The notes under the pieces: generated by a model | Database searches by the model: none | Told to the model about the DNA's origin: nothing | What the model saw: only the letters and a program-made list of their open reading frames with translations | Part shown: positions 1 to 8,838 of the stretch, in pieces | Layout: each line of letters begins with the position of its first letter | Position numbering within the stretch: position 1 is the first letter of the stretch | Source: Planctomycetota bacterium | Lineage (GTDB): Bacteria > Planctomycetota > Phycisphaerae > Phycisphaerales > UBA1924 | Direction: 5' to 3' | NCBI GenBank assembly: GCA_018968885.1 | Contig: JAGWZK010000026.1 | Coordinates: 1 to 36,573, forward strand | DNA length: 36,573 nucleotides | Made by a program: the position numbers and the translations under genes

Positions 1-1704
1 AATACGGAGGGATTGGGTGATGGATTCAATTGGGCCGGGGGCGACGATGTTGCCGGGGTTGAGCAGTCCCTGGGGATCAAAGATGGCCTTGATTTCGCGA
101 AAGGCGGCCATGAGTTCAGGGCCGAAGTAACGTTCGAGAAGTGGCCCGCGCACGCGACCATCGCCGTGCTCACCACTCATGACGCCGCCCATGCGCTGAG
201 CCAGATCGGCGGCCTCGACGGCGATGGCTCGCATGATGGCGCGATCGTTGGAATCATGCAGATTAATGAGGGGGCGAATGTGCAGCACACCCACGCTGGC
301 ATGCGCCCAATACGCCGCGATGGTGCCGTGACGACCCACAATCTTCTTGAACTCGCGCACGAATTCTGAAAGATTCTCGACGGGAACAGCGTTGTCTTCG
401 ACGAAGGTCACGGGTTTGCGTTCGCCGGGTAGTCCGTGCAAGAGGGGCTCTCCGGCCTTTCGCAGTTTCCAAGCCTTCAGCATTGCTGCGGGGTCGGTGT
501 GACGCGAGTAGCCATTGGGCATCACTCCATCCAATCCACTCAACACCGCTGCCAGGCCATCGAAAGCAGTCTCGATCTCCTGTCGATCTTTCCACGCAAA
601 AAATTCGATGTAAAGGACTGCCTTGGGTTCTCGCTTCTGCACATTGGCGCCAGGGAGCAGGTCGACATACTGGCGGTATTCAAGATTGCCCCGAGCGGCG
701 TCGAGAACCACGTCATCGAGCATCTCGATAGCCGTCAACCCGAGGGCACGCCCGGCATCGAGTATGGGCTTGACAGCATTGATGGCGTCTTCGAGGGTGA
801 CAAAGCTCACGACGCCGATGCCGCGAGCCACTGGCTTTGGGTGCAACTTGACGGTCGCATCCAACGTCACGGCCAATGTCCCCTCACTGCCGCAAAGGAG
901 GTGGGCGAGATTGACGTTTTCAAGTGGAGAGGTCGTCCAAGGACGCTCCAACTGGGCCAGGATCATGTCCAACCCATACCCGGCGTTGCGTCGAATAGTC
1001 CTGGGAAAGCGTGCCTTGATCTGGTCACGGTGCTTGAGCACGACGGCAGCGACACGTTCGGTGATCTCGCCGATGCGCGGATCGCGCAGCGCGGCTCCCT
1101 CATCAAAGCGAAGTTGCGTGCCATCGGCGAGAACACAGTTGACGGCGAGGAGGTTTTCACTCGTGCGGCCATAGCGCACGCTGCGCCCACCCGCCGCGTT
1201 ATTGCCGATCGCGCCGCCGAGATTGGCGTGCTTGCTGGTGGCCGGGTCAGGCGCAAAGAACAAACCGGTCGAAGCCAGCACATCGTTCAAGTCGTCGATG
1301 GTGATGCCAGCTTCAGCGGTTGCAGCGCGCTGTGTGGAATCGATGTGCAGCACGCGATGACAATGCGCAGAAACATCGATGACGACGGCGCGATTGGTAC
1401 ATTGACCTGCCAAGCTGGTGCCGCCACCGCGAGGCAGAATCGGCAAGTCGTGCTCAGCACACCACTGCACGGTGCGGACGATGTCGGCGACTGACGCGGG
1501 AATCACGACCGCCAAAGGTTCAACTTGATACAGCGAAGCGTCGGTGGAATACAGCAGGCGATCGTGCTGTCCGGTGCGAATCTCACCCTCGATTTGGCTG
1601 GCGAGAGAACGCACCAGATCATCAGCCGGCGGACTGTTTGTTATCGGAACTGATTTTGCCAACGGCAACCGCATGTGCGACTGTATCTTGCCCAGATCGC
1701 CCAT
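1..1704 (-). CDS. FAD-linked oxidase (GlcD/D-lactate dehydrogenase type), C-terminus beyond window
   Basis: The reverse strand reads as one open frame from an ATG at 1704 (alternative ATG at 1674) through the left edge, about 568 residues. Near residues 90-105 it has the FAD-binding PCMH signature PRGGGTSLAGQ, followed by NNAAGGRSVRYGRTSENL. The FAD-oxidase C-terminal signature SGEHGDGRVRG and the segment FDPQGLLNPGNIV lie near the left edge. These are hallmarks of flavoenzymes that oxidise D-2-hydroxy acids such as lactate or glycolate. The short linker after the LLNPG motif resembles the roughly 950-1000-residue enzymes in which this domain is fused to a cysteine-rich Fe-S (CCG) domain, so about 400 residues may lie outside the window; that is inference. 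No convincing Shine-Dalgarno separates the two candidate starts. It is divergent from the exported protein at 1853. Substrate unknown. Confidence 0.85.
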   Translation of the reverse strand, partial: MGDLGKIQSHMRLPLAKSVPITNSPPADDLVRSLASQIEGEIRTGQHDRLLYSTDASLYQVEPLAVVIPASVADIVRTVQWCAEHDLPILPRGGGTSLAGQCTNRAVVIDVSAHCHRVLHIDSTQRAATAEAGITIDDLNDVLASTGLFFAPDPATSKHANLGGAIGNNAAGGRSVRYGRTSENLLAVNCVLADGTQLRFDEGAALRDPRIGEITERVAAVVLKHRDQIKARFPRTIRRNAGYGLDMILAQLERPWTTSPLENVNLAHLLCGSEGTLAVTLDATVKLHPKPVARGIGVVSFVTLEDAINAVKPILDAGRALGLTAIEMLDDVVLDAARGNLEYRQYVDLLPGANVQKREPKAVLYIEFFAWKDRQEIETAFDGLAAVLSGLDGVMPNGYSRHTDPAAMLKAWKLRKAGEPLLHGLPGERKPVTFVEDNAVPVENLSEFVREFKKIVGRHGTIAAYWAHASVGVLHIRPLINLHDSNDRAIMRAIAVEAADLAQRMGGVMSGEHGDGRVRGPLLERYFGPELMAAFREIKAIFDPQGLLNPGNIVAPGPIESITQSLRI

Positions 1705-1753
1705 ATCACGTTTGGATCGTGTTCATTATTGGTCCAAATGCAGGTTGCTCGTA

Positions 1754-1782
1754 TTGACGAATAGGGATAACTCCGCTACCTT
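1754..1782 (+). promoter_or_regulatory. Probable housekeeping promoter of the exported protein gene
   Basis: TTGACG (1754-1759) is followed by a 17-base spacer and TACCTT (1777-1782). The expected transcription start near 1789 lies about 65 bases before the ATG at 1853. A very similar pair (TTGACG, 16 bases, TACCCT) stands before the tRNA-Phe gene in this window, which supports the reading. Confidence 0.5.
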
Positions 1783-1852
1783 CCACTCACGGAGATAAGA
1801 CATTTCTCTGGCGATGCGGTGGAGAGACCGCAGCAGCCGCAAGGAGAGTGTC

Positions 1853-2416
1853 ATGAAGAATCTGTTGCTCGTCTCGTTGGTGGCCTTGACCGGCCTTGCC
1901 TCGTCTTCCTCTGCGCAGCTTGTGGAAGAGTTTGGCGATCCGCTCGGTGAGTGGCGCAACCGCTGGTTGGCTCAGAACAGCAATCTGCAGAACTACTACG
2001 TCGCCAGCGGCAACGCCGATGAAAACAACCGCGGCAATAACCCCACTGGTCTGTGGATCAGCGACGGCGTAAACAGCGGCGGGTGTGACGTCCTGTTCAA
2101 TAGCGCGTTCGGCGCTTCGCTGACCAGCATCGAGTTCGGCATCGAGTCCTTCACCGGCATCACTATCCGCTTCTACGACATGGCTGGCGTGGAATTCAAC
2201 TCCGTCGCAGCCAGCGGCGGCAACTTCCCCCTCGAGCACGACACGATTATCTTCAGCGGTGTCTCCAGCAACGGCATCAGCCGTATTTTCTTTGACGGCT
2301 CGAGTACCGAGGGTAACACCTCGATTGACAACGTCCGCGCCAACGTCGTTCCGGCCCCGGGAATGGCTGGCCTCGTCGCCGTCGGCGGCCTCATGGCTAT
2401 TCGCCGTCGTCGCTGA
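1853..2416 (+). CDS. Exported protein with PEP-CTERM-like sorting tail
   Basis: 187 residues. The start at 1853 follows an AAGGAGAG ribosome binding site at 1841-1848. Residues 1-20 (MKNLLLVSLVALTGLASSSS) form a signal peptide with probable cleavage after SSAQ. The body is rich in Asn, Ser and Gly without cysteine clusters, and the segment SIEFGIESFTGITIRFYDM suggests a beta-sandwich surface protein. The C-terminus has the tripartite tail VPAPG, a hydrophobic helix and RRRR, which is the planctomycete form of the PEP-CTERM signal recognised by exosortase-type enzymes. It is probably cell-envelope associated or released. It has its own promoter upstream and a strong terminator downstream, so it is monocistronic. 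The function of the mature domain is not recognised. Confidence 0.85.
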   Translation: MKNLLLVSLVALTGLASSSSAQLVEEFGDPLGEWRNRWLAQNSNLQNYYVASGNADENNRGNNPTGLWISDGVNSGGCDVLFNSAFGASLTSIEFGIESFTGITIRFYDMAGVEFNSVAASGGNFPLEHDTIIFSGVSSNGISRIFFDGSSTEGNTSIDNVRANVVPAPGMAGLVAVGGLMAIRRRR

Positions 2417-2522
2417 TTTGAGAAGTTCCGGCATTTGGGCGTGAACAGGAATCGGTGACGGAACAGGATCGGGCAATGGATGTGATGTAGGTCCATCAGC
2501 CCGAGGTGAAGAAACAGGAGCG

Positions 2523-2566
2523 CAGGCCGGATGCACGGAGAGTCGTCCGGCCTGTTGCATTTTTTG
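2523..2566 (+). terminator. Rho-independent terminator
   Basis: CAGGCCGGA (2523-2531) pairs perfectly with TCCGGCCTG (2546-2554), extendable by a G-U and a G-C pair, and is followed by a T-rich run (TTGCATTTTTTG). It ends the transcript of the exported protein. It also argues against any thiG start upstream of 2597. Confidence 0.8.
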
Positions 2567-2596
2567 TTGTCGCTGGTTCGCTTCATACCATGGGGC

Positions 2597-3433
2597 ATGA
2601 AGCAGGAACCTGGGCTTGAAACACTCACCATTCGCAGCCGCACGCTCAAGAGCCGACTGATCACCGGCACAGGCAAATACGCGAATTACGACCTGATGCG
2701 TGATGCGTTGGATGCTTCGGGGTGTTCGGCTGTGACGGTCGCGGTGCGGCGCGAGCGGCTCTACAACGCCCAAGGCAAGTCACTCCTGGAGTTTCTCGAT
2801 CTGGATCGATACACGATTCTCCCCAACACGGCCGGCTGCTTTTCCGCAGAGGATGCCGTCCGCGTGGCACGTCTGGGGCGAGAGATTCTCGAACAACTCG
2901 GCAACCCCGGCCAGAACTGGGTCAAAGTGGAAGTGCTGGGAGACAAGAAGACGCTGCTTCCCGATCCATCCGGCACGATCGAAGCCACCCGCGAGTTAGT
3001 CAAAGACGGTTTTGAAGTGCTGGCATATTCGAGCGATGACCCAATCGCAGCTGTCCGCATCAAAGAGGCCGGCGCAACCAGCGTCATGCCCGCTGGCTCA
3101 CCCATCGGCTCGGGTCAGGGCATCCTCAATCGAAACAACATCCTCTTGTGTCTGGAATTGCTCAAGCAAGGCGATCCGACGTATCCAGTCATCGTCGATG
3201 CGGGTGTCGGCGCGGCATCGGATGTGGCGCAAGCCATGGAACTGGGAGCCGATGGCGTGCTCTTGAATACCGCCATCGCCCACGCCAAAGACCCCGTGAT
3301 GATGGCACACGCCATGCGGCACGCCTGCATCGCTGGTCGCCAGTCATATGTGGCAGGCCGCATTCCCAAACGTCTCTACGCCAGCGCCAGCAGCCCGTGG
3401 GAAGGCGTCATTTCTTACATCCCTGGCGAATGA
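2597..3433 (+). CDS. thiG: Thiazole synthase ThiG
   Basis: 278 residues, slightly longer than the usual 255-265. ThiG builds the thiazole ring of thiamine from deoxyxylulose 5-phosphate, ThiS-thiocarboxylate and dehydroglycine or iminoacetate in the cytosol. Visible family motifs are [10 protein letters not shown] near the N-terminus and WVKVEVLGD, whose Lys110 is the expected Schiff-base lysine. Also present are [11 protein letters not shown] and the phosphate-binding DAGVGAASD and [12 protein letters not shown]. The start at 2597 is chosen because an upstream in-frame start at 2531 would lie inside the terminator hairpin. No other thi gene is in the window and no TPP riboswitch is recognisable in the short leader. 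Its stop overlaps the next start (ATGA), so it leads a probable operon running to 7964. Confidence 0.93.
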   Translation: MKQEPGLETLTIRSRTLKSRLITGTGKYANYDLMRDALDASGCSAVTVAVRRERLYNAQGKSLLEFLDLDRYTILPNTAGCFSAEDAVRVARLGREILEQLGNPGQNWVKVEVLGDKKTLLPDPSGTIEATRELVKDGFEVLAYSSDDPIAAVRIKEAGATSVMPAGSPIGSGQGILNRNNILLCLELLKQGDPTYPVIVDAGVGAASDVAQAMELGADGVLLNTAIAHAKDPVMMAHAMRHACIAGRQSYVAGRIPKRLYASASSPWEGVISYIPGE

Positions 3434-3675
3434 AGTACACCATCGCCGCCATTTTCATCGCCGTCACCATCATGTTGATATGGGCGTATCGATCTGGCGG
3501 TGTGCAATTCGCCCTTGTCATGGGCGCAGCCCTTGCCGCGATTTCGTTCTGCGGCATGTTGCCCGTACTTTTTGCCATGCGTGGGCGGCAGCCCAGCGAA
3601 AAACCGCCGCTTCAAGACGAAAGCACCCGCATCGTGGTGAAGGATGACGATGGCCAAAACACAACGCTACCCTGA
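3430..3675 (+). CDS. Small two-helix membrane protein
   Basis: 81 residues, starting at the ATG that overlaps the thiG stop codon. Two hydrophobic helices, about residues 3-20 and 25-51, are followed by a short hydrophilic tail rich in acidic and basic residues ([15 protein letters not shown]). No family is recognised. The four-base overlap with thiG and the three-base gap to fabI support translation as part of this operon. An inner-membrane location is expected; the function is unknown. Confidence 0.7.
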   Translation: MKYTIAAIFIAVTIMLIWAYRSGGVQFALVMGAALAAISFCGMLPVLFAMRGRQPSEKPPLQDESTRIVVKDDDGQNTTLP

Positions 3676-3678
3676 GTC

Positions 3679-4461
3679 ATGCTGCTGAACGGAAAAATCG
3701 CTCTGATCGTGGGAGTCGCCAACGACCGCTCATACGCCTGGTACATCGCCAAGGCCCTGAAAGAGCACGGTGCCAAACTCGCCTTCACGCACCTGCCGGG
3801 AGAGAAAAACGAACGCCGCACACGCAAGGCGTTGGAGTCACTGGGCCTGCAGGATGCGTGGATGGCTCCAATGGACGCAGGCAAGGATGAGGACATCAAC
3901 GCTGCATTCGCCAGCTTTGCCGAGCGTCACGACAAACTCGACATTCTCGTTCACTCTATTGCCTTTGCCGATCGTGAGTGGCTCCAGTTCGGAAAGTTCA
4001 CCGATACGCCTCGCGCCGCATACCTCTCTGCCGTTGACGTTTCCTCTTACACCCTTTTGGGCATGGCTCGCGCCGCTCGACCGCTGATGCAAAAAGCCGG
4101 CGGCGGCTCAATCATGGCCATGTCCTATTACGGCGGTGAAAAAGTAGTGCCCGGCTACAATGTCATGGGTGTTGCCAAAGCCGCCCTGGAATGCACATCG
4201 CGCTACTTGGCTGCTGAGCTGGGCGGCGAAAAGATCCGCTGCAACATCATCAGTGGTGGCTACCTCCGCACACTCGCATCTTCTGCAGTCGGTGGCACCA
4301 GTTCAATGGAAGAGCTCTCCGCTCAGCGTGCCCCACTTCGCCGCGCTACCGAAGGTGACGATGTCGGCCGCACCGCTGTGTATCTCGCCAGCGAACTCTC
4401 CAGCGGCGTTACCGGCGAAACCATCTACGTTGATTGCGGCGTGAATCTCATCGGTACCTGA
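3679..4461 (+). CDS. fabI: Enoyl-[acyl-carrier-protein] reductase FabI
   Basis: 260 residues, the normal FabI length. It catalyses the NADH-dependent last reduction step of each cycle of type II fatty acid synthesis. The N-terminus LLNGKIALIVGVANDRSYAW is the FabI nucleotide-binding region. The catalytic signature aligns with the E. coli enzyme at an offset of four: Tyr150, Tyr160 and Lys167, in YGGEKVVPGYNVMGVAK. The substrate-loop region reads SGGYLRTLASSAVGG, close to the usual SAGPIRTLAASGI but with Gly-Tyr replacing Pro-Ile. This could alter inhibitor binding (inference). It lies between a small membrane protein (gap 3 bases) and mqnD (gap 17 bases). Confidence 0.92.
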   Translation: MLLNGKIALIVGVANDRSYAWYIAKALKEHGAKLAFTHLPGEKNERRTRKALESLGLQDAWMAPMDAGKDEDINAAFASFAERHDKLDILVHSIAFADREWLQFGKFTDTPRAAYLSAVDVSSYTLLGMARAARPLMQKAGGGSIMAMSYYGGEKVVPGYNVMGVAKAALECTSRYLAAELGGEKIRCNIISGGYLRTLASSAVGGTSSMEELSAQRAPLRRATEGDDVGRTAVYLASELSSGVTGETIYVDCGVNLIGT

Positions 4462-4478
4462 GCACCAATCGAACCGAC

Positions 4479-5414
4479 ATGAGCGACTTTCGACCCGTCT
4501 TGACGCTGGCGCACTCTCCGGACCCGGACGATGTTTTCATGTGGTGGCCGATCACGGGAAGGGTGACTCGGACGCACGGCGAATCTCCGCAGACACCCCC
4601 ACTATCACCACCGGTGATCGATACTGGCCGATTTGTGTATCAAGCCCTGCCCGTGGATATCGCGGTCTTGAATCGTCGCGCAACTCGCACCGGCGACATC
4701 GATATCACAGCTCTCTCTCTGCGTGCCTGGCTGGATGTGCAGGATCAATACCGCCTCACGCGTTGCGGCAGTTCATTTGGCGATGGATACGGCCCCAAAG
4801 TCGTCTGCAAGCCAGAGTCCGCGGCTCAGTGGCGCGAAGCCAAAACACTGGCGATTCCCGGGCTCACCACCACTGCGTTCATGACGCTTTCACTGGCTGA
4901 GCCGGAACTGGTGAAAACCGCCCGCATCATCGAGATGCCCTTTGATCAGGTGATCACCGCGGTGAGCAACGGACAGGCCGATGCCGGACTGCTTATTCAC
5001 GAAGGGCAGGTCACTTACGCGCAGGCAGGATTACAACTCATGCTGGATGTGGGTCAATGGTGGAAAGCCCAGACTGGGCTCCCACTTCCGCTGGGTGTAA
5101 ACGCCGTCGCGCGAAGTGTGGATGATCGCTTTGGCTCTGGGTCCATGCAGGAAATCGCGGCGACACTGCGGGCTTCATTGGACCACGCCCTGAAGCGCCG
5201 AGACGAATCTCTCGACTACGCCATGACCTTCGCCCTGGCCTCGCCCGATGGCAAGCACATCACCCGCGAGCGTGTGGATCGCTACGTCGATATGTACGTG
5301 AATCGCTGGACAGTGGATATGGGGGACGCAGGGATCGAAGCGATCCAAACCCTGCTCTCTCGCTGCGCGGCTCAGGGCCTGTGCCCGGCACCCCGGCGTG
5401 TGGACCCGATCTAA
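4479..5414 (+). CDS. mqnD: 1,4-dihydroxy-6-naphthoate synthase (MqnD)
   Basis: 311 residues. MqnD acts late in the futalosine route to menaquinone, converting cyclic dehypoxanthine futalosine to 1,4-dihydroxy-6-naphthoate. The fold is that of a periplasmic-binding-protein-like enzyme. Family features are the N-terminal AHSPDPDDVFMWWP (the SPDPND-type start), the segment GDGYGPKVVCK, the motif DAGLLIHEGQVTYAQAGL with its conserved His, and GLPLPLGVNAVAR. The start at 4479 gives MSDFRPVLTLAHS, the normal short N-terminus; an in-frame ATG is not available closer. No other mqn genes are in the window, so the pathway must be dispersed. Menaquinone is the expected respiratory quinone. Confidence 0.85.
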   Translation: MSDFRPVLTLAHSPDPDDVFMWWPITGRVTRTHGESPQTPPLSPPVIDTGRFVYQALPVDIAVLNRRATRTGDIDITALSLRAWLDVQDQYRLTRCGSSFGDGYGPKVVCKPESAAQWREAKTLAIPGLTTTAFMTLSLAEPELVKTARIIEMPFDQVITAVSNGQADAGLLIHEGQVTYAQAGLQLMLDVGQWWKAQTGLPLPLGVNAVARSVDDRFGSGSMQEIAATLRASLDHALKRRDESLDYAMTFALASPDGKHITRERVDRYVDMYVNRWTVDMGDAGIEAIQTLLSRCAAQGLCPAPRRVDPI

Positions 5415-5449
5415 TTCACAAAGCGCACTCTGCCAAGAAAGCCCCAAAG

Positions 5450-6166
5450 ATGTCTTATCCCCTTGTACGTACTTCCTGCGGCGTGTCCGTCCAACTTGGC
5501 GAGGGCAAACGCCTCTTTCTGCATCATCTTGTCGGCATCGGCCGCAATTACGCCGATCACGCCAAAGAGCAAGCCGCGGCAGTTCCGGATCGCCCCATGG
5601 TCTTTACCAAGAACCCGATGAGCGCGTGTCTCGCTGGCGATGAAATCCGAGTGCCCAAGGTCTGTCAGGATCGCCCCCAGGTGGACTTTGAAGGTGAACT
5701 CGCCGTCATCCTCGGTACCGATACCAAAGATGTGCCCGAGGATCGCGCCGTCGGCCACGTTCTCGGCTACTGCTGCGCCAACGACGTCTCTGCTCGCTGG
5801 TGGCAGAAAGAAGGTTCAGGTGGTCAGTTCTATCGGGGCAAGTCGTTTGACACCTTCTGTCCTCTTGGCCCCGCCGTCATTCCCGCCAGCGATGTCCCCG
5901 ATCCCATGAATCTCATGCTCACCACCAAAGTCAACGGTCAGGTGATGCAGCACGAAACTACCGGCAAGATGATCTTCAGCGTCAGCCGCCTGATCGCCGA
6001 CCTTTCCCGCGGCATGACCCTTCCCGCTGGCACCGTGATCCTGACTGGCACTCCGGCCGGCGTCGGCATGGCACGCAACCCGCCAGTCTGGCTCCAGCAC
6101 GGCGACCGCGTGGAAATCACCATCGAGCGCGTCGGCACCCTGACCAACGTCGTCTCCTTCGAGTGA
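5450..6166 (+). CDS. Fumarylacetoacetate hydrolase family protein
   Basis: 238 residues, the length of the short FAH-domain hydrolases and decarboxylases of the UGL/HpcE/FAHD1 type. GIGRNYADHAKE marks the N-terminus of the catalytic fold. DFEGELAVIL supplies the Glu-x-Glu metal ligands and GYCCANDVSAR the Asp ligand. RGKSFDTFCPLGP and LTGTPAGVGMARNPP complete the family pattern. Such enzymes cleave C-C bonds in acylpyruvates or act as oxaloacetate decarboxylases or tautomerases; the substrate cannot be told from sequence. The start at 5450 follows an in-frame upstream region without coding character. It is 35 bases after mqnD and 21 before smpB. Confidence 0.87.
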   Translation: MSYPLVRTSCGVSVQLGEGKRLFLHHLVGIGRNYADHAKEQAAAVPDRPMVFTKNPMSACLAGDEIRVPKVCQDRPQVDFEGELAVILGTDTKDVPEDRAVGHVLGYCCANDVSARWWQKEGSGGQFYRGKSFDTFCPLGPAVIPASDVPDPMNLMLTTKVNGQVMQHETTGKMIFSVSRLIADLSRGMTLPAGTVILTGTPAGVGMARNPPVWLQHGDRVEITIERVGTLTNVVSFE

Positions 6167-6187
6167 TTCCCTACTCTTCACGCACAC

Positions 6188-6667
6188 GTGGCCAAGAAGA
6201 AGAAACAGACAGACACCCCCACCATCGACAACCGCCGCGCCCGGTTCGATTATGAAATCATCGACACTCTGGAGTGCGGCATCGTTCTGGAAGGTTCCGA
6301 AGTCAAGAGCATTCGCGAGGGCAAGGTCTCTCTCGGTGAGGGATACGTCCGAGCGCAAGTAACGCCCCCCGCACTTTACTTGCACAGTGTCAACATCAGC
6401 CCCTACGGCCCAGCGGGGTTGCTGAATCACATCCCGACGCGGACACGCAAACTGCTCGCGCAAAAGGGGCAGATCGCCAAGATGGTCAAGGCGGTCAGCG
6501 TCAAAGGATTCACCATCGTCCCCTTGCAGATGTACTTCAAGAATGGGTACGTCAAGGTGAACATCGGCCTGGGCAAGGGACGCACCAAGGGTGACAAACG
6601 CAAGGCCATCGGCGATCGTGAAGCCAAACGTGACATGGATCGCGCCATGAGTAAGCGTGATAGGTGA
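6188..6667 (+). CDS. smpB: SsrA-binding protein SmpB
   Basis: 159 residues beginning at a GTG codon; the GTG is chosen because it gives the canonical basic start MAKKKKQ and no ATG lies nearby. SmpB binds tmRNA and delivers it to stalled ribosomes for trans-translation. Family signatures are NRRARFDYEIIDTLECGIVLEGSEVKSIREGK and the tail GKGRTKGDKRKAIGDREAKRDMDRA, the disordered basic C-terminus that enters the mRNA channel. The body lacks any insertion. It sits 21 bases after the FAH gene and the next gene starts 7 bases after its stop. The tmRNA gene itself is not in the window. Confidence 0.95.
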   Translation: MAKKKKQTDTPTIDNRRARFDYEIIDTLECGIVLEGSEVKSIREGKVSLGEGYVRAQVTPPALYLHSVNISPYGPAGLLNHIPTRTRKLLAQKGQIAKMVKAVSVKGFTIVPLQMYFKNGYVKVNIGLGKGRTKGDKRKAIGDREAKRDMDRAMSKRDR

Positions 6668-6674
6668 ACTCCTC

Positions 6675-7964
6675 ATGGCGGCATGGATGCCAACATATCT
6701 TCAGCGATTTCTCCCCTTCCCAAAGCCGTGGACGCCCCTGCGCCGCGATTTGATGTGCTGCACGTACGACGGTTGGTTGTACACCTTCATGACGGGTCTG
6801 ATTGATTCGTCACTGGCGATCTTCGCTCTCGCTCTGGGCCTCAGCGAGGCCAACGCAGGGTTGATCCAGACAGTTCCACTCCTGATCGCAAGCGTGCTGG
6901 GGCTGTCCACACCCCTCGTGATTCGCCGCCTGAGCGGTTATCGCACCTATGTCTCCACGTGGGCAGGCATGCAGGGATTGACTGCCGCGCTGCTGGTCTT
7001 TCTCGCTCTTCGAGGGGCGGCACCGACGTGGCTGGTCTTCTTTGCCGCGACGCTGCACGTGAGCGGCGCAACGATTGCAGGTTCTGCCTGGATCGCGTGG
7101 GCGAGCCGATTTGTGCCGACGCAAACACGGGCCCGCTACTTTGCGCGGCGTAATCGCCATCTGCAGGTCGGACTGTTATGTGGCCTGATGCTCAGCGGTT
7201 GGATTCTCAAACTTTCTGAATCAACCACAGCCGCGTCGTTGACGGGCTTTGCCGTCGTCTTTGCGATTGGTGGCGTCGCTCGTCTGGCTTCAGCGTGGAT
7301 CATGCGGGGCACGCGCGATGCGGCCTCGATTCAAGAGGAACCGATCAATCTTGCGACGGCGATTCGCCCTGGCGCAGCCAGGGCGGAAATCCGTTTCATC
7401 ACCTTTGCTTTTGGCGCCACGCTGGCGATGAACATCGCTCAGCCCTTCTGGGCACCCTTTGCCAAAGAGCATCTCGCCCACCCATACTTCACATATTTCG
7501 TGCTCTTTGCCTGCATGATTCTGGGCAAGATTCTCAGCACCTTTCCCCTCGGTGCCATCGCCGACCGCTTCGGGCCGCGCGTGCTTGCTTTGGTCGCCGT
7601 CGGCGCGATGATCCCCGCCCCACTCCTGTGGCTGCTGGCCGGCGACTCAATCTTGGGCATGGCAATCGCCCAGTTGCTGACCGGTGTCGGCGTTCAGGGC
7701 ATGGAGTTATCCATCATATTACTGCAACTTGGATCGCTGAACCCTCGCCAGCACACCGCGCTGTTAAGTGTTCAAACCTTGATCACCAACCTGGCGACAG
7801 TCGCAGGTTCGGTGATTGGAGCGCAGATTCTGATTCGCTGGGGCAGAGAATCGGATGGCTACATCGCTTTATTTGTGGCAGCAGCAGCGATTCGAACCGC
7901 CGCGTTGCCCCTGGCTTGGCGCTTGCAGACACATGATGCAACCGACAGGTTTATCGGGAAATAG
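6675..7964 (+). CDS. MFS-type membrane transporter
   Basis: 429 residues with about 11-12 hydrophobic helices spread evenly along the chain. A basic loop between the two halves (near residues 215-235) and the segment GAIADRFGPRVLALVA resemble the loop 8-9 copy of the MFS signature. The start at 6675 is preferred because AGGTGA lies just upstream; an in-frame ATG at 6657 would overlap smpB. The N-terminal region PLRRDLMCCTYDGWLYTFMTGLID resembles MFS proteins common in Planctomycetes, but the substrate is unknown. It is the last gene of the run that begins with thiG. Confidence 0.8.
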   Translation: MAAWMPTYLQRFLPFPKPWTPLRRDLMCCTYDGWLYTFMTGLIDSSLAIFALALGLSEANAGLIQTVPLLIASVLGLSTPLVIRRLSGYRTYVSTWAGMQGLTAALLVFLALRGAAPTWLVFFAATLHVSGATIAGSAWIAWASRFVPTQTRARYFARRNRHLQVGLLCGLMLSGWILKLSESTTAASLTGFAVVFAIGGVARLASAWIMRGTRDAASIQEEPINLATAIRPGAARAEIRFITFAFGATLAMNIAQPFWAPFAKEHLAHPYFTYFVLFACMILGKILSTFPLGAIADRFGPRVLALVAVGAMIPAPLLWLLAGDSILGMAIAQLLTGVGVQGMELSIILLQLGSLNPRQHTALLSVQTLITNLATVAGSVIGAQILIRWGRESDGYIALFVAAAAIRTAALPLAWRLQTHDATDRFIGK

Positions 7965-8065
7965 GCAAATTCCTCAATTCATGTCCCCTGACTGGAAAGC
8001 CGCTTCGAGCCGAAAACGATACATTGTCGTGGGAGGGAACCCCCCGATTGTGTGCAGGAGCGATG

Positions 8066-8722
8066 ATGACGATCGGACTGGTTCGAATCTTGATAGTCGA
8101 TGATCACGCATTGATGCGAAGCACTCTCGCGGCATGGCTGACGGCGGATGGTGGATTTGAAGTGATCGGCGAGGCGTGCGACGGGGGCGATGCCATTCAG
8201 AAGGCAGTCGCCAACAAGCCACACATCGTCCTCTTTGACATCGACATGCCCGGGCTGTCGTGCTTCGAGGCAGCTCGGATGATCCGCAATCGCGTCCCTG
8301 AGACCAAAGTCGTTTTCCTTTCCGCATTTGCCCACGACAACTACATCGAACAGGCATTGGCATGCGAAGCCCGTGGCTATCTGACCAAGGGGCAATCGCC
8401 ACAGACCATTTCTGAAGCCATTCGGTCTGTCGCGAATGGCGGCAGTTCGTTTGCACCTGAAGTTCAATCGCGGCTTGTCATCGATTCGGACGGTGTGCGA
8501 TTAGGCACCTCTCTGACCCGCAACTCGCTGCTGACGCCGCGCGAACTGGAAGTTCTCAAATACCTCGCCAACGGCATGTCGAAAAAGGAAATCGCCTCGA
8601 CGATGCACCTTTCGGTCAAGACTATTGACAACCACTCGACCAGTTTGATGACCAAGCTGGATATTCACGATCGTGTAGACCTCGCCCGATACGCCATTCG
8701 CGAGGGCCTGATCCGGGCCTGA
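8066..8722 (+). CDS. NarL/LuxR-type response regulator
   Basis: 218 residues. The N-terminal receiver domain (about 1-125) has the acidic pair in ILIVDDH, the phosphoacceptor Asp58 in FDIDMPG, a Ser in VVFLSAF and Lys in YLTKG. The C-terminal domain (about 150-212) is a LuxR-type helix-turn-helix: LTPRELEVLKYLANGMSKKEIASTMHLSVKTIDNH. The start at 8066 follows AGGAG at 8056-8060 with a five-base spacing; the ATG at 8063 is too close. No histidine kinase gene is adjacent, so its partner is elsewhere. It stands 101 bases after the transporter gene and 116 before the Fur-type gene. The target genes are unknown. Confidence 0.9.
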   Translation: MTIGLVRILIVDDHALMRSTLAAWLTADGGFEVIGEACDGGDAIQKAVANKPHIVLFDIDMPGLSCFEAARMIRNRVPETKVVFLSAFAHDNYIEQALACEARGYLTKGQSPQTISEAIRSVANGGSSFAPEVQSRLVIDSDGVRLGTSLTRNSLLTPRELEVLKYLANGMSKKEIASTMHLSVKTIDNHSTSLMTKLDIHDRVDLARYAIREGLIRA

Positions 8723-8838
8723 TACGAGCCGAAGACGTGACTGATCCAAGACTGGTCCAAGACAGACGAAACCCCGATGCAAGCTGCTCAGAATCGGCTT
8801 GCTTCACATTCAGGCCAGAATCCTCATATCATCCGCAT

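Noticed and set aside
436..1494. Long forward-strand open frame (352 residues)
   Set aside because: It lies antisense to the FAD-linked oxidase, whose motifs are unmistakable on the reverse strand; the forward translation shows no family pattern.
5816..6676. Reverse-strand open frame across the FAH and smpB genes
   Set aside because: Shadow of two well-supported genes on the forward strand; no motif of its own.
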